In this document: positions 1-9,499 of the stretch, in pieces
How the letters are laid out: each line of letters begins with the position of its first letter
Position numbering within the stretch: position 1 is the first letter of the stretch
From: Mesotaenium endlicherianum
Taxonomy: Eukaryota > Streptophyta > Zygnematophyceae > Zygnematales > Mesotaeniaceae
Reading direction: 5' to 3'
Length of the DNA: 34,455 bases
Assembly (NCBI GenBank): GCA_009602735.1
Contig: WELA01010100.1
Span: 1,141,459 to 1,175,913 of the forward strand
Program-made: the position numbers and the translations under genes
The notes under the pieces: model-generated
The model's input: only the letters and a program-made list of their open reading frames with translations
Database searches by the model: none
Told to the model about the DNA's origin: nothing

Positions 1-92
1 TTGTCAGGCATGCATAGTGAATCCAGTTCAGCAGGACCCATAATACCTGCTACGAGGGCAGCTAGTCACGACTCACTATCTCTAGCATCCTC

Positions 93-134
93 ACAGTCAG
101 TAGACTGGATTACTGACTGTTGCTGTCTTTTAAA
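93..134 (-). promoter_or_regulatory. Programmed -1 frameshift signal of copy A (gag to pro)
   Basis: On the minus strand a T TTA AAA heptamer (134-128), in the gag reading phase, is followed by a 7-nt spacer (127-121). A 10-bp perfect hairpin with an 8-nt loop comes next (arms 120-111 and 102-93). The gag stop codon (110-112) overlaps the hairpin arm and loop. Geometry and sequence match copy B exactly. Retroviral and coronaviral -1 frameshift sites have this layout; use here is inferred. Confidence 0.75.
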
Positions 135-1620
135 GGCTGGTCTTTTCTCTCGACCTTCGGAAGGTGCTTGACTGGACACTGTTCTCTGTAGTGGCCCAAC
201 TGCTGACAATGGTAGCAAGTGAATTTTGCTGAGGCTGGCCTCGGCTTAGTCCTACCACCACCTCTTCCGTAGCCACCCCGAGAGAAACCACCTCTACCTC
301 TAGACTGTATGGAATTATACTCATACTCATATCCGTCACCCTGATCATCCTCAGCCTGGTCTCCTTCAATTGCATTGTAGGAACCGTGGGGCTTTTTGAC
401 AACCTTAGACACCAAAGCATTACTCTGGCGCTTGTGATTGAACTGCTGCTGATCCCAGGCATCAGCATCCTGGATCAAGTCAGCCAGTTTCTCATACTAT
501 TTCTCAGCAAAATGACCAGAGACCTCGGATTTCAAGCCATACCTGAAGTATGCTATCCTATATCGTTCTGGCAGATCTGGCTGCTTCATCATGTTCTCTT
601 GGAACTTTTGAGCAAACTCAGCAACTGAAGTGGTCTGCTTCAGTGTCAGGGAGATCATCGCATAGATAGCTTTCTCCTGCTGGTTGATGACATCAAATTT
701 CTCATGCAACTTCTCGACAAACTCTACCCACGTAGGGTCACCGAGTTGCCGAGCCTTACGCTTTCCCTTCCAGTAAAGCCACCAGTCTGCGGCACTGCCT
801 TTCAGTAGCGCACCGGTGTGCCTGACCTTCTCGTAATCTTGCAGTTCTGGGTAATTCTGCAGCCACTGCTCAACATCCGCGAGAAACTTGATCAGGTAAT
901 ATTTTCTGTTCCCCTCAGGATCATATTCCTGGGGAGGTTTCGGCTTGGGCTTACTAGGCCCTCGGCCACCACCACTAGTGGTGTGAGACCCCAGTTGGTC
1001 TCTGTCCCGCAGTAGGGACATTATGATTCTTTTGTCCTCCTGCTGGGACTGATACATGGTCGCCATTTGCGACTGCATTTGGACGAACAATGCTCCCAAG
1101 TCTACACTCTGGGGTGGTAGTGTAGCAAATGCAGCAGCAGCATTGGCATCTACTCGCTGAGTAGTGTCCTTAACAGTCCCTCTCGCTCCTGCAGCAGCAA
1201 TTCCTGCCGCATTCAGCCGGTCACGTATTTGACCTAGGGGTACATTGAGTTGTACAGCAGGGGGTGGGTTCAGAACATTGGCNGTACAGCAGGGGGTGGG
1301 TTCAGAACATTGGCCCTTGATGCCATGAGTTCCTTGACAGTGCGCTCGTCAGCTGGCTGTCTTTCCCTCCTTTCTGTATCTTCAGCGGCCTTTGCTACTT
1401 GTTCAGCTTCTAGCCTGGCTCTCTCCTCCTCAGCTTGCTGAGCTGCGACTGAGGCAATAGCAGCTGCCTCCTCTGTAGCCTCCCTAGCTGCAGTATCGGC
1501 TACTGCTTCCGAATAGGTACGGTTTTCCGCTACATGGCTTTCCGCCTGGTTTTTGACATTCTCGTTCTCCAGGTTCTCCATGTCTCGGGAGTTGCTAGTT
1601 TGAGACCTTGTCCTTACCAT
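110..1620 (-). pseudogene. gag: gag of copy A (capsid/nucleocapsid polyprotein), broken
   Basis: Gag builds the virus-like particle that packages the element RNA. Translation starts at the ATG at 1620, giving MVRTRSQ followed by an Ala/Glu/Arg-rich, probably coiled-coil N-terminus. A Retrotrans_gag-type core follows (DWWLYWKGKRKA, WVEFVEKLHEKFD), then a Gly/Arg-rich stretch and one CCHC zinc knuckle (CYHCQQLGHYREQC, intact). The normal gag stop is at 110-112. Two lesions interrupt it. At 1283 a single N joins two identical 31-base copies, likely an assembly artefact that shifts the frame. At 497-499 a TAG replaces a Lys codon conserved in copies B and H. The family assignment is clear from alignment with B and H; the present copy would not make full Gag as assembled. 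Confidence 0.88.
1252..1314. other. Single-N join with 31-base duplicated flanks (assembly artefact)
   Basis: Bases 1252-1282 and 1284-1314 are identical and separated by one N at 1283. Other family copies have this sequence once. The pattern is what an assembler leaves when two contigs with overlapping ends are abutted with a placeholder N. It breaks the gag frame of copy A artificially. Confidence 0.85.
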
Positions 1621-1639
1621 ACAAAGAAGACTGTGATAA

Positions 1640-1651
1640 CAGCTGATACCA
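1640..1651 (-). other. Primer-binding site of copy A (initiator-Met tRNA)
   Basis: On the minus strand, one base inside the LTR end, the sequence reads TGGTATCAGCTG. The first nine bases match the plant initiator-Met tRNA 3' complement TGGTATCAGAGC; the last three positions include substitutions. This is where minus-strand DNA synthesis would be primed. Confidence 0.75.
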
Positions 1652-1652
1652 C

Positions 1653-2372
1653 TGAAATGAACCGACTTACCAAATAGGCGATTAACAATTAATAAAGATC
1701 TTTATATCAGCAAGTAATCTTTATGGTATTTCCGTTAACTGGTTTAACGGCAAAGGACAATACACTAGCAGGGAATATTACTCGTAAGTCAAATGCGAGT
1801 AAACTAGCATCAATGATGCAAATCAGTAAACTCATACATAAGCAAGGTTAGAAGACAGTGCGTATCAATGGCTTCTCGCCTTAGATTCAGATCTCTCTCA
1901 GTAAGCTGTACAAGAGAGTTGGCCTCGTCTCCGAATGCCGAACTCAAGAGCAATGTCTAGCGTATGTACATGGAATGAGTTTACTGTTCAACGGTCAGTG
2001 CGATGGCACCGCCCACCCGGGAGTTAACCACGTTGGTAGGACCTCGGTTAACCAAATCCACCGCCATCTCCCATCATCCCGAATTGCCATCCATCATAGG
2101 GATGTCATCTGGCCATTCATCTAATATACCACACTTAGATGCATATCGAGGCAGTTCGCTGCTACCGAGTACGGAAGTCAGCTGGCTGTCAAAGAATGTG
2201 TCAGCAAGCTGACTTAAGGTGACCTCTGCCTGCTACTTCCGGCCAAGTCATTAAACTGATATTAAGTATAAAGTCCAAGAGACTGATTGTTAACTAGAGT
2301 TCAGCAGGCTGAACTTATTTGACTATATTATTGAAATGAATAGTATATCGACCAGTATACTGATTCATTACA
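1653..2372 (-). repeat. 5' LTR of copy A (720 bp)
   Basis: The element-sense LTR begins TGTAATGAATC at 2372 and ends GTTCATTTCA at 1653, the family-wide ends. Its length equals both LTRs of copy B. It is collinear with them, with scattered substitutions. The LTR should hold promoter and polyadenylation functions. The short ORFs inside it are not conserved as proteins and were not annotated. Confidence 0.9.
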
Positions 2373-2718
2373 GAATGCTTACAAACTGAACATGTCAGCG
2401 GAATACAAGGGTCACCCGATCTTTAATGTCTCCTTCCTGGAACCATACATCAAAGGTGATACACTGTTCACAGGTCGGTTACTTGTCCAACCGGGACCGG
2501 TCCCCGTTCTCCGGGACGGCGATCCTGAGGAATTTGAGGTCGATGAGATTTTAGACGCTCGCTCGGTCCGTCGATCGTCTAAATATGTCATGAAGTACCT
2601 CATCCGATGGAAGGGTTACGATGCCTCTGGGGACACTTGGGAATTTAAAGACCAGCTGACCAATGCCAAAGGGGTGTTGAAACGGTTCCACCTTCGGGCG
2701 GCTGGGGCACCGCCCTAA
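2373..2718 (+). pseudogene. pol: 3' end of pol of copy F: integrase tail and chromodomain
   Basis: The reading frame (codons from 2374) gives NAYKLNM, the [13 protein letters not shown] segment and then a chromodomain: [39 protein letters not shown]. It ends at the TAA at 2716-2718. Chromodomains on Ty3/gypsy integrases bind modified histone tails and are thought to steer integration into heterochromatin. The aromatic/acidic core ([11 protein letters not shown]) is present. The fragment is open to its stop but has no start of its own; it is the severed end of a pol polyprotein. Confidence 0.88.
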
Positions 2719-3042
2719 CTGTCCCTTCAGTAGACATGGGAAGGTGACTGGAGGACCTGTCTCCATATAAGTTGGAGGGGGATGTGACAGTTAGTAACAG
2801 TTGTGACAGGCAGCCCACCTTTAAATTTAAGTTGGAGGGAGTGGTAGTCTCTGATCACCATATTACACACTCAACCTGCGCTCACACTCACTTGCTCTCT
2901 AACTCAATTTTCCCTTATATTCACTCACACCAGGTATTCCACACTAGGAACTCTCCCGATCGCGTTCCTCTTCATCAAGGGCACTCAGTAGCGGCAAAAT
3001 ATCATGACTTCACTAACTGCATTGTGTTTATGATTGAGCAGG
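2719..3042 (+). other. pol-ORF3 leader of copy F, including a 108-nt intron
   Basis: This untranslated stretch contains TTGGAGGGGGA followed by TGTGACAG (about 2773-2791), a second AAGTTGGAGGGAG motif near 2830, and a pyrimidine-rich run ending CACTCACACCAG at 2933. The intron 2934-3041 follows. Copy B has the same parts without the intron. It probably serves as the 5' leader of an ORF3 message, but no clear TATA box is visible in this copy. Confidence 0.55.
2934..3041 (+). other. Spliceosomal intron (108 nt) just before ORF3, copy F
   Basis: The segment begins GTATTC after CAG and ends TTGAGCAG before GATGAC. A CACTAAC branch-site-like motif lies about 25 nt before the AG. In copy B the flanks CACACCAG and GATGACTC are joined directly, with exactly this GT...AG block absent. 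Copy H carries the homologous block, also 108 nt. The intron contains two ATGs (3004 and 3030) upstream of the ORF3 ATG (3043). Confidence 0.85.
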
Positions 3043-4709
3043 ATGACTCAAAAGTCGGAACTCAAGAGGAAGAGAAGGGCGGAAGAGGCACATGCAGAAT
3101 ACTTGCAATTCCGTGGAGACATCGAATCATCTTCCATCTCCGCTCGGGAATCACAACGACTCCAACAACAGCCGGAGGCACAGAAGAAGGAGGAGGAGGA
3201 GGAACAGGCCAGACTGAGGCAGGAAGAACTGGACAGAAAAGCTGCAGAGGAGGCCAAGAAAGCAGAGAAGGAGTGGCAAGCTGAGGAGAAGCGGAAGCAG
3301 CAGGCTAAAGAAGAAGAACAGAGGAGAATCAGCACCTACCGCTACATAGTGCTGGGCAAGGGCTTTGATCTACTAGAGGAGGCCTTCAAGTATGCCCAGA
3401 GAAGTCGCAGTGAGTCGCAGAAGGAAATCCTCCAGAAGGAAGGGGAGACATCCGAAAACTTTGACAAGTATATAGTGGTCAGTCCAGGGCTCCTCCTCTA
3501 CCACGATTATGCCAGGATGGTAGAGTATACGGTCAGAGAACCAAGGCAATGGCCCAGGTGAACAAAGCAGGGGCTGTCTCAATTGCTGGTATCTGGGGGG
3601 AAGATAGGGTCATCAAGATGATCCCCATGGACGCGGACAGCTTCAAGGACTCAACACCCCATAACAGGTTCAAGGCCATGTATAATGAGGTGGAGAGAAG
3701 GAGCTGGGAATTCTTGGCCAGGGAAACCAGTCAGCTAGACTTTGCAGGGCACTGGTACCCTTGTACTCTTAAAAGGACAGAGCCTGCCTTCTTCCAAAAG
3801 TCCACCGATTGGCGGTGGATGACCATCAACATGAGGGACCAGCAGAATGACAGGGCGACGGATGAGGATTTCCTGACAGACCTAAAGGGGAACATAGTAT
3901 TGCCCCCTCACATTGCGGCTTGGGACCCAAGATTGGATGGAGTCAGAGTCTGCATGAGCCAAGAGATGCAGGGGGACAGAAGCAGGGCCCGAGAGTCATT
4001 CTCCAAAGGGAAGCACGCTTATGCCAAATGGGCAAGTAAGCAGGGGGAAAAGGACCTCTATGCGGTCCGGACTCAGCAGCCCCCACCAGCACCCAAAAGG
4101 GGAAGGTCAGTAGGATATTCTTTTTCTCGGGAAGAGCTGGAGCAGCTGACAGAAGAGACCCCAGAAGTCTCAGAGGAACCCGGGGACGGAGAGGAGGAGG
4201 AGTCAGAGGAAGACGAGGAGGAAGGCGAGGAGGAGGACACTAGCCCCGCCGTGATCCTGACGCCTGCCACATCCCCTGTAAGGGAGAAGACGGGGTTGGC
4301 CCTGCAGCAACTCGCTGAAGAGGAGGATATCACTTGGCTGGGGACTGCCAGAGAACAGACCCCATCTCCAGGCAAGGAGACCCAGTCAGACAGGGCAGAC
4401 AGGAGAGCTGCTCGGGAGATAGCCAAAGGCCTGCCAGCATCTCCATCGCAGAGAGGGCATGTACCCTTGGCTCATGTCATGCAACATCCTTCTGGGATGC
4501 CGATATACGTACCTGTCAGTTTGAGGGCTGCCCAGGAGAAGGTTGCCTCCCTTCAGTTTCAGACTGTGCAGGAGGAAACAGCCCAGTTACTGCGTTCTCT
4601 GCCGGGTCCTTACAGAGAACCTCCCTCTCTGATAGGCTTCAGAAGACCCCAAGACAGGAGGAGGTCTGGCTCCCCTGAGTATAGGGCCTCAGGGACATCT
4701 CCCTCCTAA
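3043..4709 (+). pseudogene. ORF3 of copy F, one frameshift
   Basis: The ATG at 3043 gives MTQKSELKRKRRAEEAHAEY, identical to the start in copy B. An N-terminal charged, Gln/Glu/Lys-rich coiled coil (to about residue 110) leads into an unrecognised globular-looking region (FKAMYNEVERRSWEFLARE, FFQKSTDWRWMTINMRDQQ). A strongly acidic linker and a Pro/Ser/Arg-rich tail follow. A one-base loss near 3540 relative to B shifts the frame, so the product is split between two overlapping frames (to 3561 and from about 3549). It ends at TAA 4707-4709. No signal peptide or membrane segment is visible, so it does not look like an envelope protein. Function unknown. Confidence 0.8.
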
Positions 4710-4759
4710 TGGCAGTAGGCTGGGGACGGAAGGGACAGCACGCTGTTATTAGTGTTAGT

Positions 4760-4794
4760 GTTGTCGAGGCGACAACATGATAAGTTGGAGAGAT
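4760..4794 (+). promoter_or_regulatory. Hairpin and polypurine tract of copy F
   Basis: GTTGTCGAGGCGACAAC (4760-4776) is a perfect 7-bp stem with a 3-nt loop. It is followed closely by AAGTTGGAGAGAT directly against the LTR start at 4795. The purine run would prime plus-strand DNA synthesis. The hairpin is conserved in B, and with one mismatch in H. Confidence 0.7.
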
Positions 4795-5515
4795 TGTAAT
4801 GAATAAGTATATTGGTGGACATAATGTTCATTTGAATAATATAGTTAAATAAGTTCAGCCTGCTGAACTCTAGTTAATGATCAGTCTGCTGGACTTTATA
4901 TTTAATATTAGTTTAATGACTCGGCCGGAAGCAGCAGGCTGAAGTCAGCTTAAGTCAGCTTGCTGACACATTCTTTGAAAGCCAGCTGACTTTCGTACTC
5001 GGTAGCAGCGAACTGCCTTGATATGCATCTAAGTGTAGTATGGTAGATGAATGGCCAGATGACATCCCTATGATGGACGGCGATTCAGGGTTGATGGGAG
5101 ATGGCGGTGGATTTGGTTAATCGAGGTCCTACCAACGTGGTTAACTCCCGGGTAGGCGGTGCCATCACACTGACCGTTGAACAGTAAACTCATTTATGTA
5201 CATATGCTAGGCATTGCTCTCGAGTTTGGCATTCGAAAACGAGGCCAACTCTCTTGTACAGCTTACTGAGAGAGATCTGAATCCAAGGCGAGAAGCCATT
5301 AATACGCACCGTCTTCTAACCTTGCTTATGTATGAGTTTACTGATTTGCATTATTGATGCTAGTTTACTCGCATTTGACTTACGAGTATTATTCACTGCT
5401 AGTGTGTTGTCCTTTGCCGTTTAACCAGTTAACGGAAAATACCATAAAGATTACTTGCTGATATAAAGATCTTTATTAATTGATAATCGCCTATTTGGTA
5501 AGTCGATTCATTTCA
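4795..5515 (+). repeat. 3' LTR of copy F (721 bp)
   Basis: It starts TGTAATGAATAAG and ends GATTCATTTCA, abutting the polypurine tract on the left and unrelated sequence (ACGTCGCATC) on the right. ACGTC at 5516-5520 is the expected right target duplication; its partner would be upstream of the missing 5' LTR. The sequence is collinear with the other family LTRs, including the palindrome pair in the first 200 bases. Confidence 0.9.
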
Positions 5516-6498
5516 ACGTCGCATCTTAAGGAGGGGGTTGATGTAAGGTCATAGGTTTATAAAGTGCATTTTTGAGTTTCATGAAAGTATGTTTTGATTG
5601 TATAATAGTATGGAATGCATTTTTGTGGTCATTTTGATATAAAGTTCATCGAATTTGGTCAAGTATTGAGAGAGTTATGGATTTCCGAAGTTTAATTAGT
5701 TTTGAGGTCGGTTGACGACTGTCCTTAATTCGCGGTGAGCGCGACCGTCAGATTGACCGACAGCGTCGAGCGATCTGGCCCGTTAGAATGAACTTGAACC
5801 TTCACGTAAGTTCGGCTGACGCGGAGTGCCGACTAGGTCAATTCACCTAGAAGTTTCGGTTTAGCCTAGCGCGTCTAAGATAGAGTATTCTAGTAATGTC
5901 GATGCATGTATGTAGACGTCAATTGGGCCCAACACGTCAGATTAGACTGATCTGGCTTACTGACGAATATTCGGGAACGGACGATTTGACGAACACTTGA
6001 GAAAATCCGTAGCTTCCTCCTAGAGAGGAGCACTTGGGCATAAAATTATAAATAGGCATAACTTCTATATTTCTTATCAGTTTTCACTTTTGTAAATTTC
6101 TACGGGTTTGTAATGACAAGGCCTTCCATCCTACATCATTTTGTGAGCGGTTTCTTGCTAATCAAAATGTCAAGAAATTTTCCTAAGCTTTCTTAGTGAT
6201 ATGCCGTTGCACTCTTTAGTATGATTGCAACTAATTCCTTTCCTCGTGAGTTACTACGCTGCCACTAGGGCACTCTGCCCCTTTCAGTTACGATCACTCA
6301 CGCGTCCAAACGTGCCCGGATTAATTTAAAAAAATAAAAGGTATCAATTCATTCAATACGTGCGAACTGAGTCAGTTCGCTTAGTATCAATCACTCAATA
6401 CGAGAAAAACGCAAACGGCGTAATTTTGCCATGGCATACAGAACATTCCTGATAGGAGATTCCGCTCTTTTTCACCTCTTGGAGTGTTTGTCTTGCTC
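5516..6498 (+). repeat. Probable remnant of an unrelated LTR element; no gene
   Basis: No convincing coding region is present. CATCTTAAGGAGGGGGTTGATGTAAGG (5522-5547) resembles a polypurine tract followed by an LTR start. The next several hundred bases have LTR-like traits, such as an ATTATAAATAGG TATA-like motif near 6047. That would make copy F an insertion just upstream of another element's 3' end. The right limit is not clear. At 6341-6402 two near-identical 19-20 base repeats flank a perfect palindrome. The assignment is an inference from motif order only. Confidence 0.35.
6362..6380. repeat. 19-nt perfect palindrome between two direct repeats
   Basis: GCGAACTGA-G-TCAGTTCGC has 9-base arms around a single base. 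Near-identical repeats beginning GTATCAAT and ending CAATACG flank it at 6341-6360 and 6384-6402. The role is unknown; it could be a hairpin or a dyad protein-binding site. Confidence 0.6.
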
Positions 6499-7250
6499 AT
6501 GCCCATCTGGATCTTTGAGCAGCTTGCTGTTGAGACCAACAGATATGCTTCTCAGAGTGGTGCTAGAGGCTGCATCCCTGTGACTTGAGATTGTTGCTTT
6601 CCATGGCCTTTGTATGGCTATGGGGCTGCATGCTTTGCCAAGACTCACTTCTTATTGGCCAAAACTGTGAATGGGCCCATCACTCATCCTTCTTTTGGTA
6701 GGTTCATGAGCAAGAATAGGTTCAAGGAGATTAGGCGGTACTTTCATGTGAAGGACAATGGGTCTAGAAGTCATTCTCAGAAAGACTCTAGAGAGTATAA
6801 GTTGTGGCTGCTGCAGCCCTTTACTGATCTTTGTCATAGAACCTGTGCACAGTACTATAGCCCTGGAGAGAACTTGACCATAGATGAGAGGATAATACCT
6901 ATTAGGAACTGCCAGTGTCCAATCAAGATCTATAATCCTTCTAAGCCATACAAGTATGGCATGGAAGTACTTTCTGTATGTAATGATATCACATTATTTT
7001 TTTATGCTTTCATTATCTACGACAGGATAAAAGTTGATGGGCTGAAGACTAAGGTAGTGTTGGACCTTGGCAGTATGCTGTCAATTGGTAGAGTTTTCAG
7101 CTTTGTCATTGATAGAGGTTTCACTTCTCTTCAGTTCTTCTCCGTTCTAGCTAAGGAAAGGACATGATGCTATTGGTACAATTGTGACAAATAGGAAGAA
7201 CTATCCTAGTGATATGGTGATGATGAGGCCTAACTTTCACCCTCCAGGCT
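6499..7250 (+). pseudogene. piggyBac-type transposase, 5' part (split by copy B)
   Basis: piggyBac transposases (DDE_Tnp_1_7 family) cut and paste DNA at TTAA sites using three Asp residues. The frame from 6499 shows the N-terminal ETNRYASQ motif, an in-frame TGA at 6586-6588, then SKNRFKEIRRYFHVKDN. The region of the first catalytic Asp (NLTIDERIIPIR, followed by KPYKYGMEV) and of the second (FVIDRGFTSLQFF) follow. A one-base frameshift near 7160 ends the long frame; the protein continues in the next frame (GTIVTNRKNYPSD) to 7250. There the LTR of copy B interrupts it. The other half resumes at 16052. The gene is inactive through a stop, a frameshift and the 8.8-kb insertion. Confidence 0.88.
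7246..7250 (+). repeat. Target-site duplication AGGCT, left
   Basis: AGGCT directly precedes the 5' LTR of copy B and is repeated at 16052-16056 directly after the 3' LTR. Five bases is the usual duplication length for Ty3/gypsy integrases. Confidence 0.95.
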
Positions 7251-7970
7251 TGTAATGAATCAGTATATTGGTTGATATACTATTCATTTAAATATAACAG
7301 TTAAATAAGTTCAGCCTGCTGAACTCTAGTTAATAATCAGTCTGCTGGACTTCATATTTAATATCAGTTTAATGACTCAGCCAAAAGCAGCAGGCTGAAG
7401 TCAGCTTAAGTCACCTTGCTGACACATTCTTTGACAGCCAGCTGACTTCCGTACTCGGTAGCAGCGAACTGCCTCGATATGCATCTAAGTGTGGTATGCT
7501 AGATGAATGGCCAGATGACATCCCTATGATGGATGGCGATTCGAGATGATGGGAGATGGCGGTGGATTTGGTTAACCGAGGTCCTACCAACGTGGTTAAC
7601 TCCCGGGTAGGCGGTGCCATCGCACTGGCCGTTGAACAGTAAACTCATTCCATGTACATATGCTAGGCATTGCTCTCGAGTTCGGCATTCGGAAACGAGG
7701 CCAACTCTCTTGTACAGCTTACTGAGAGAGATCTGAATCCAAGGCGAGAAGCCATTGATACGCACCGTCTTCTAACCTTGCTTATGTATGAGTTTACTGA
7801 TTGCATTATTGATGCTAGATTACTCGCATTTGACTTACGAGTATTATTCCCTGCTAGTGTGTTGTCCTTTGCCGTTTAACGAGTTAACGAAAAATACCAT
7901 AAAGATTACTTGCTGATATAAAGATCTTTATTAATTGTTGATCGCCTATTTGGTAAGCCGATTCATTTCA
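7251..7970 (+). repeat. 5' LTR of copy B (720 bp)
   Basis: It begins TGTAATGAATC and ends GATTCATTTCA; the outer 11 bases are inverted repeats with one mismatch. It contains GTTCAGCCTGCTGAAC near 7308 and, near the 3' end, TATAAAG within the perfect palindrome ATAAAGATCTTTAT (7918-7931). Transcription should start here, but the start cannot be placed from sequence alone. Confidence 0.95.
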
Positions 7971-7971
7971 G

Positions 7972-7983
7972 TGGTATCTGAGC
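7972..7983 (+). other. Primer-binding site of copy B (initiator-Met tRNA)
   Basis: TGGTATCTGAGC lies one base inside the LTR and differs at one position from TGGTATCAGAGC, the complement of the plant initiator-Met tRNA 3' end. It primes minus-strand DNA synthesis. Confidence 0.88.
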
Positions 7984-8965
7984 AGTTATCACAGTTTTCT
8001 TCGTATGGTAAGGACAAGGTCTCAAACTAGCAACTCCCGAGACATGGAGAACCAGGATAATGAAAATGTCGAAAACCAGGCGGAAAGCCATGTAGCGGGA
8101 ACCCGTACCTATCCTGAAGCAGTGGTCGATACTGCAGCTAGAGAGGCTGCAGATGAGGCAGCTGCTATTGCCGGAGTCGCAGCACAGCAAGCTGAGGAGG
8201 AGAGAGCCAGGCTAGAAGCTGAACAATTAGCAAAGGCCGCTGAAGATACAGAAAGGAGGGATGGACAGTCAGCTGACGAGCGCACTGTTGAAGAACTTAT
8301 GGCATCCTAAGCCAATGTTCTGAACCCACCTCCTGCTGTACAACTCAATGTACCCCTAGGTCAAATACGTGACCGGCTGAATGCGGCAGGAATTGCTGCT
8401 ACAGGAGCGAGAGGGACTGTTGAGGACACTACTCAGTGAGTAGATGCCAATGCTGCTGCTGCTTTTGCTAGACTACCACCCCAGAGTGTAGACTTGGGAG
8501 CATTGTTCGTTCAAATGCAGTCGCAAATGGCGACCATGTATCAGTCCCAACAGGAGGACAAAAGAATCATAATGTCTCTACTGCGGGACAGAGACCAACT
8601 GGAGTCTCAAACCACTAGTGGTGGTGGCCGAGGGCCTAATAAGCCCAAGCCAAAACCTCCCCAGGAATATGATCTTGAGGGAAACAGAAAATATTACCTG
8701 ATCGAGTTTCTCGCGGATGTTGAGCAGTGGCTGGAGAACTACCCAGAGCTGCAAGATTACGAGAAGGTCAGGCACACCGGTGCGCTACTGAAGGGCAGTG
8801 CCACAGACTGGTGGCTTTACTGGAAAGGAGAGCGTAAGGCTCGGCAACTCGATGACCCTACGTGGGTAGAGTTTGTCGAGAAGTTGCATGAGAAGTTTGA
8901 TGTCATCAACCAGCAGGAGAAAGCTATCTATGCGATGATCTCCCTGACACTGAAGCAGACCACTT

Positions 8966-9022
8966 CAGTTGTTGAGTTTGCTCAAAAGTTCCANCAGTTG
9001 TTGAGTTTGCTCAAAAGTTCCA
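8966..9022. other. Single-N join with 28-base duplicated flanks
   Basis: Bases 8966-8993 and 8995-9022 are identical, separated by N at 8994. Copies A and H have the sequence once. Likely an assembly artefact that shifts the gag frame. Confidence 0.85.
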
Positions 9023-9179
9023 GGAGAACATGATAAAGCAGCCAGACTTGCCAAAACGATATAGGATAGCATACTTCAAGTTTGGCTTGAAATCCGAAGT
9101 CTCTGGTCATTTCGCTGAGAAGAAGTATGAGAAACTGGCTGACTTGATCCAGGATGCTGATGCCTGGGATCAGCAGCAG

Positions 9180-9201
9180 TTCAATCACANCTTCAATCAC
9201 A
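9180..9201. other. Single-N join with 10-base duplicated flanks
   Basis: TTCAATCACA occurs at 9180-9189 and again at 9192-9201, around N at 9190. Copies A and H have it once. Probably the same type of assembly join as at 1283 and 8994. Confidence 0.8.
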
Positions 9202-9499
9202 AGCGCCAGAATCATGCTTTGGTGTCTAAGATTGTCAAAAAGCCCCACGGTACCTACAATGCAATTGAAGGAGACCAGGCTGAGGACGATCAGGGTGATG
9301 GATATGAGTATGAGTATAATGCCATACAGTCTAGAGGTAGAGGTGGTTTCCCTCGAGGCGGCTATGGAAGAGGTGGTGGTAGGACTAAGCCGACACCAGC
9401 CTCAGCAGAATCAATTTGCTTCCATCGCCAGCAGCCAGGTCACTTCAGAGAGCAGTGTCCAGACAAGCACCTCCCAAAAGTCGAGAGAAAAGACCAGCC

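Larger units (their letters stand above)
1..2372 (-). mobile_element. Copy A: Ty3/gypsy chromovirus, 5' part, cut by window start
   Basis: Reading leftwards from 2372 the order is LTR, initiator-Met primer-binding site, gag, frameshift signal and the first bases of the pro frame. This is the same order and closely similar sequence as complete copy B. The protease, polymerase and 3' LTR must lie left of the window. The base after the LTR on the right (2373) is in the middle of the GPY/F-chromodomain region of plus-strand copy F, so A appears to have inserted into F. The five bases abutting A, GAATG at 2373-2377, would be the right-hand target duplication; the left partner is outside the window. 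Confidence 0.85.
2373..5515 (+). mobile_element. Copy F: 3' portion of the same chromovirus family
   Basis: The segment starts abruptly in the integrase C-terminal region (equivalent to 12962 of copy B). It continues through the chromodomain, the pol stop, the leader with an intron, ORF3, the hairpin, the polypurine tract and a 3' LTR. Its left part is missing from this window because copy A sits at the junction. The rest of F is expected beyond A on the left, if A simply inserted into it. The base order is otherwise collinear with copy B over about 3.1 kb. Confidence 0.85.

Noticed and set aside
1860..2215. ORFs of about 69 codons repeated at several places (e.g. 2003, 7411, 15492, 30411)
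   Set aside because: They lie inside LTRs and recur only because the LTR recurs; lengths and frames shift between copies, so they are not evidence of a protein.
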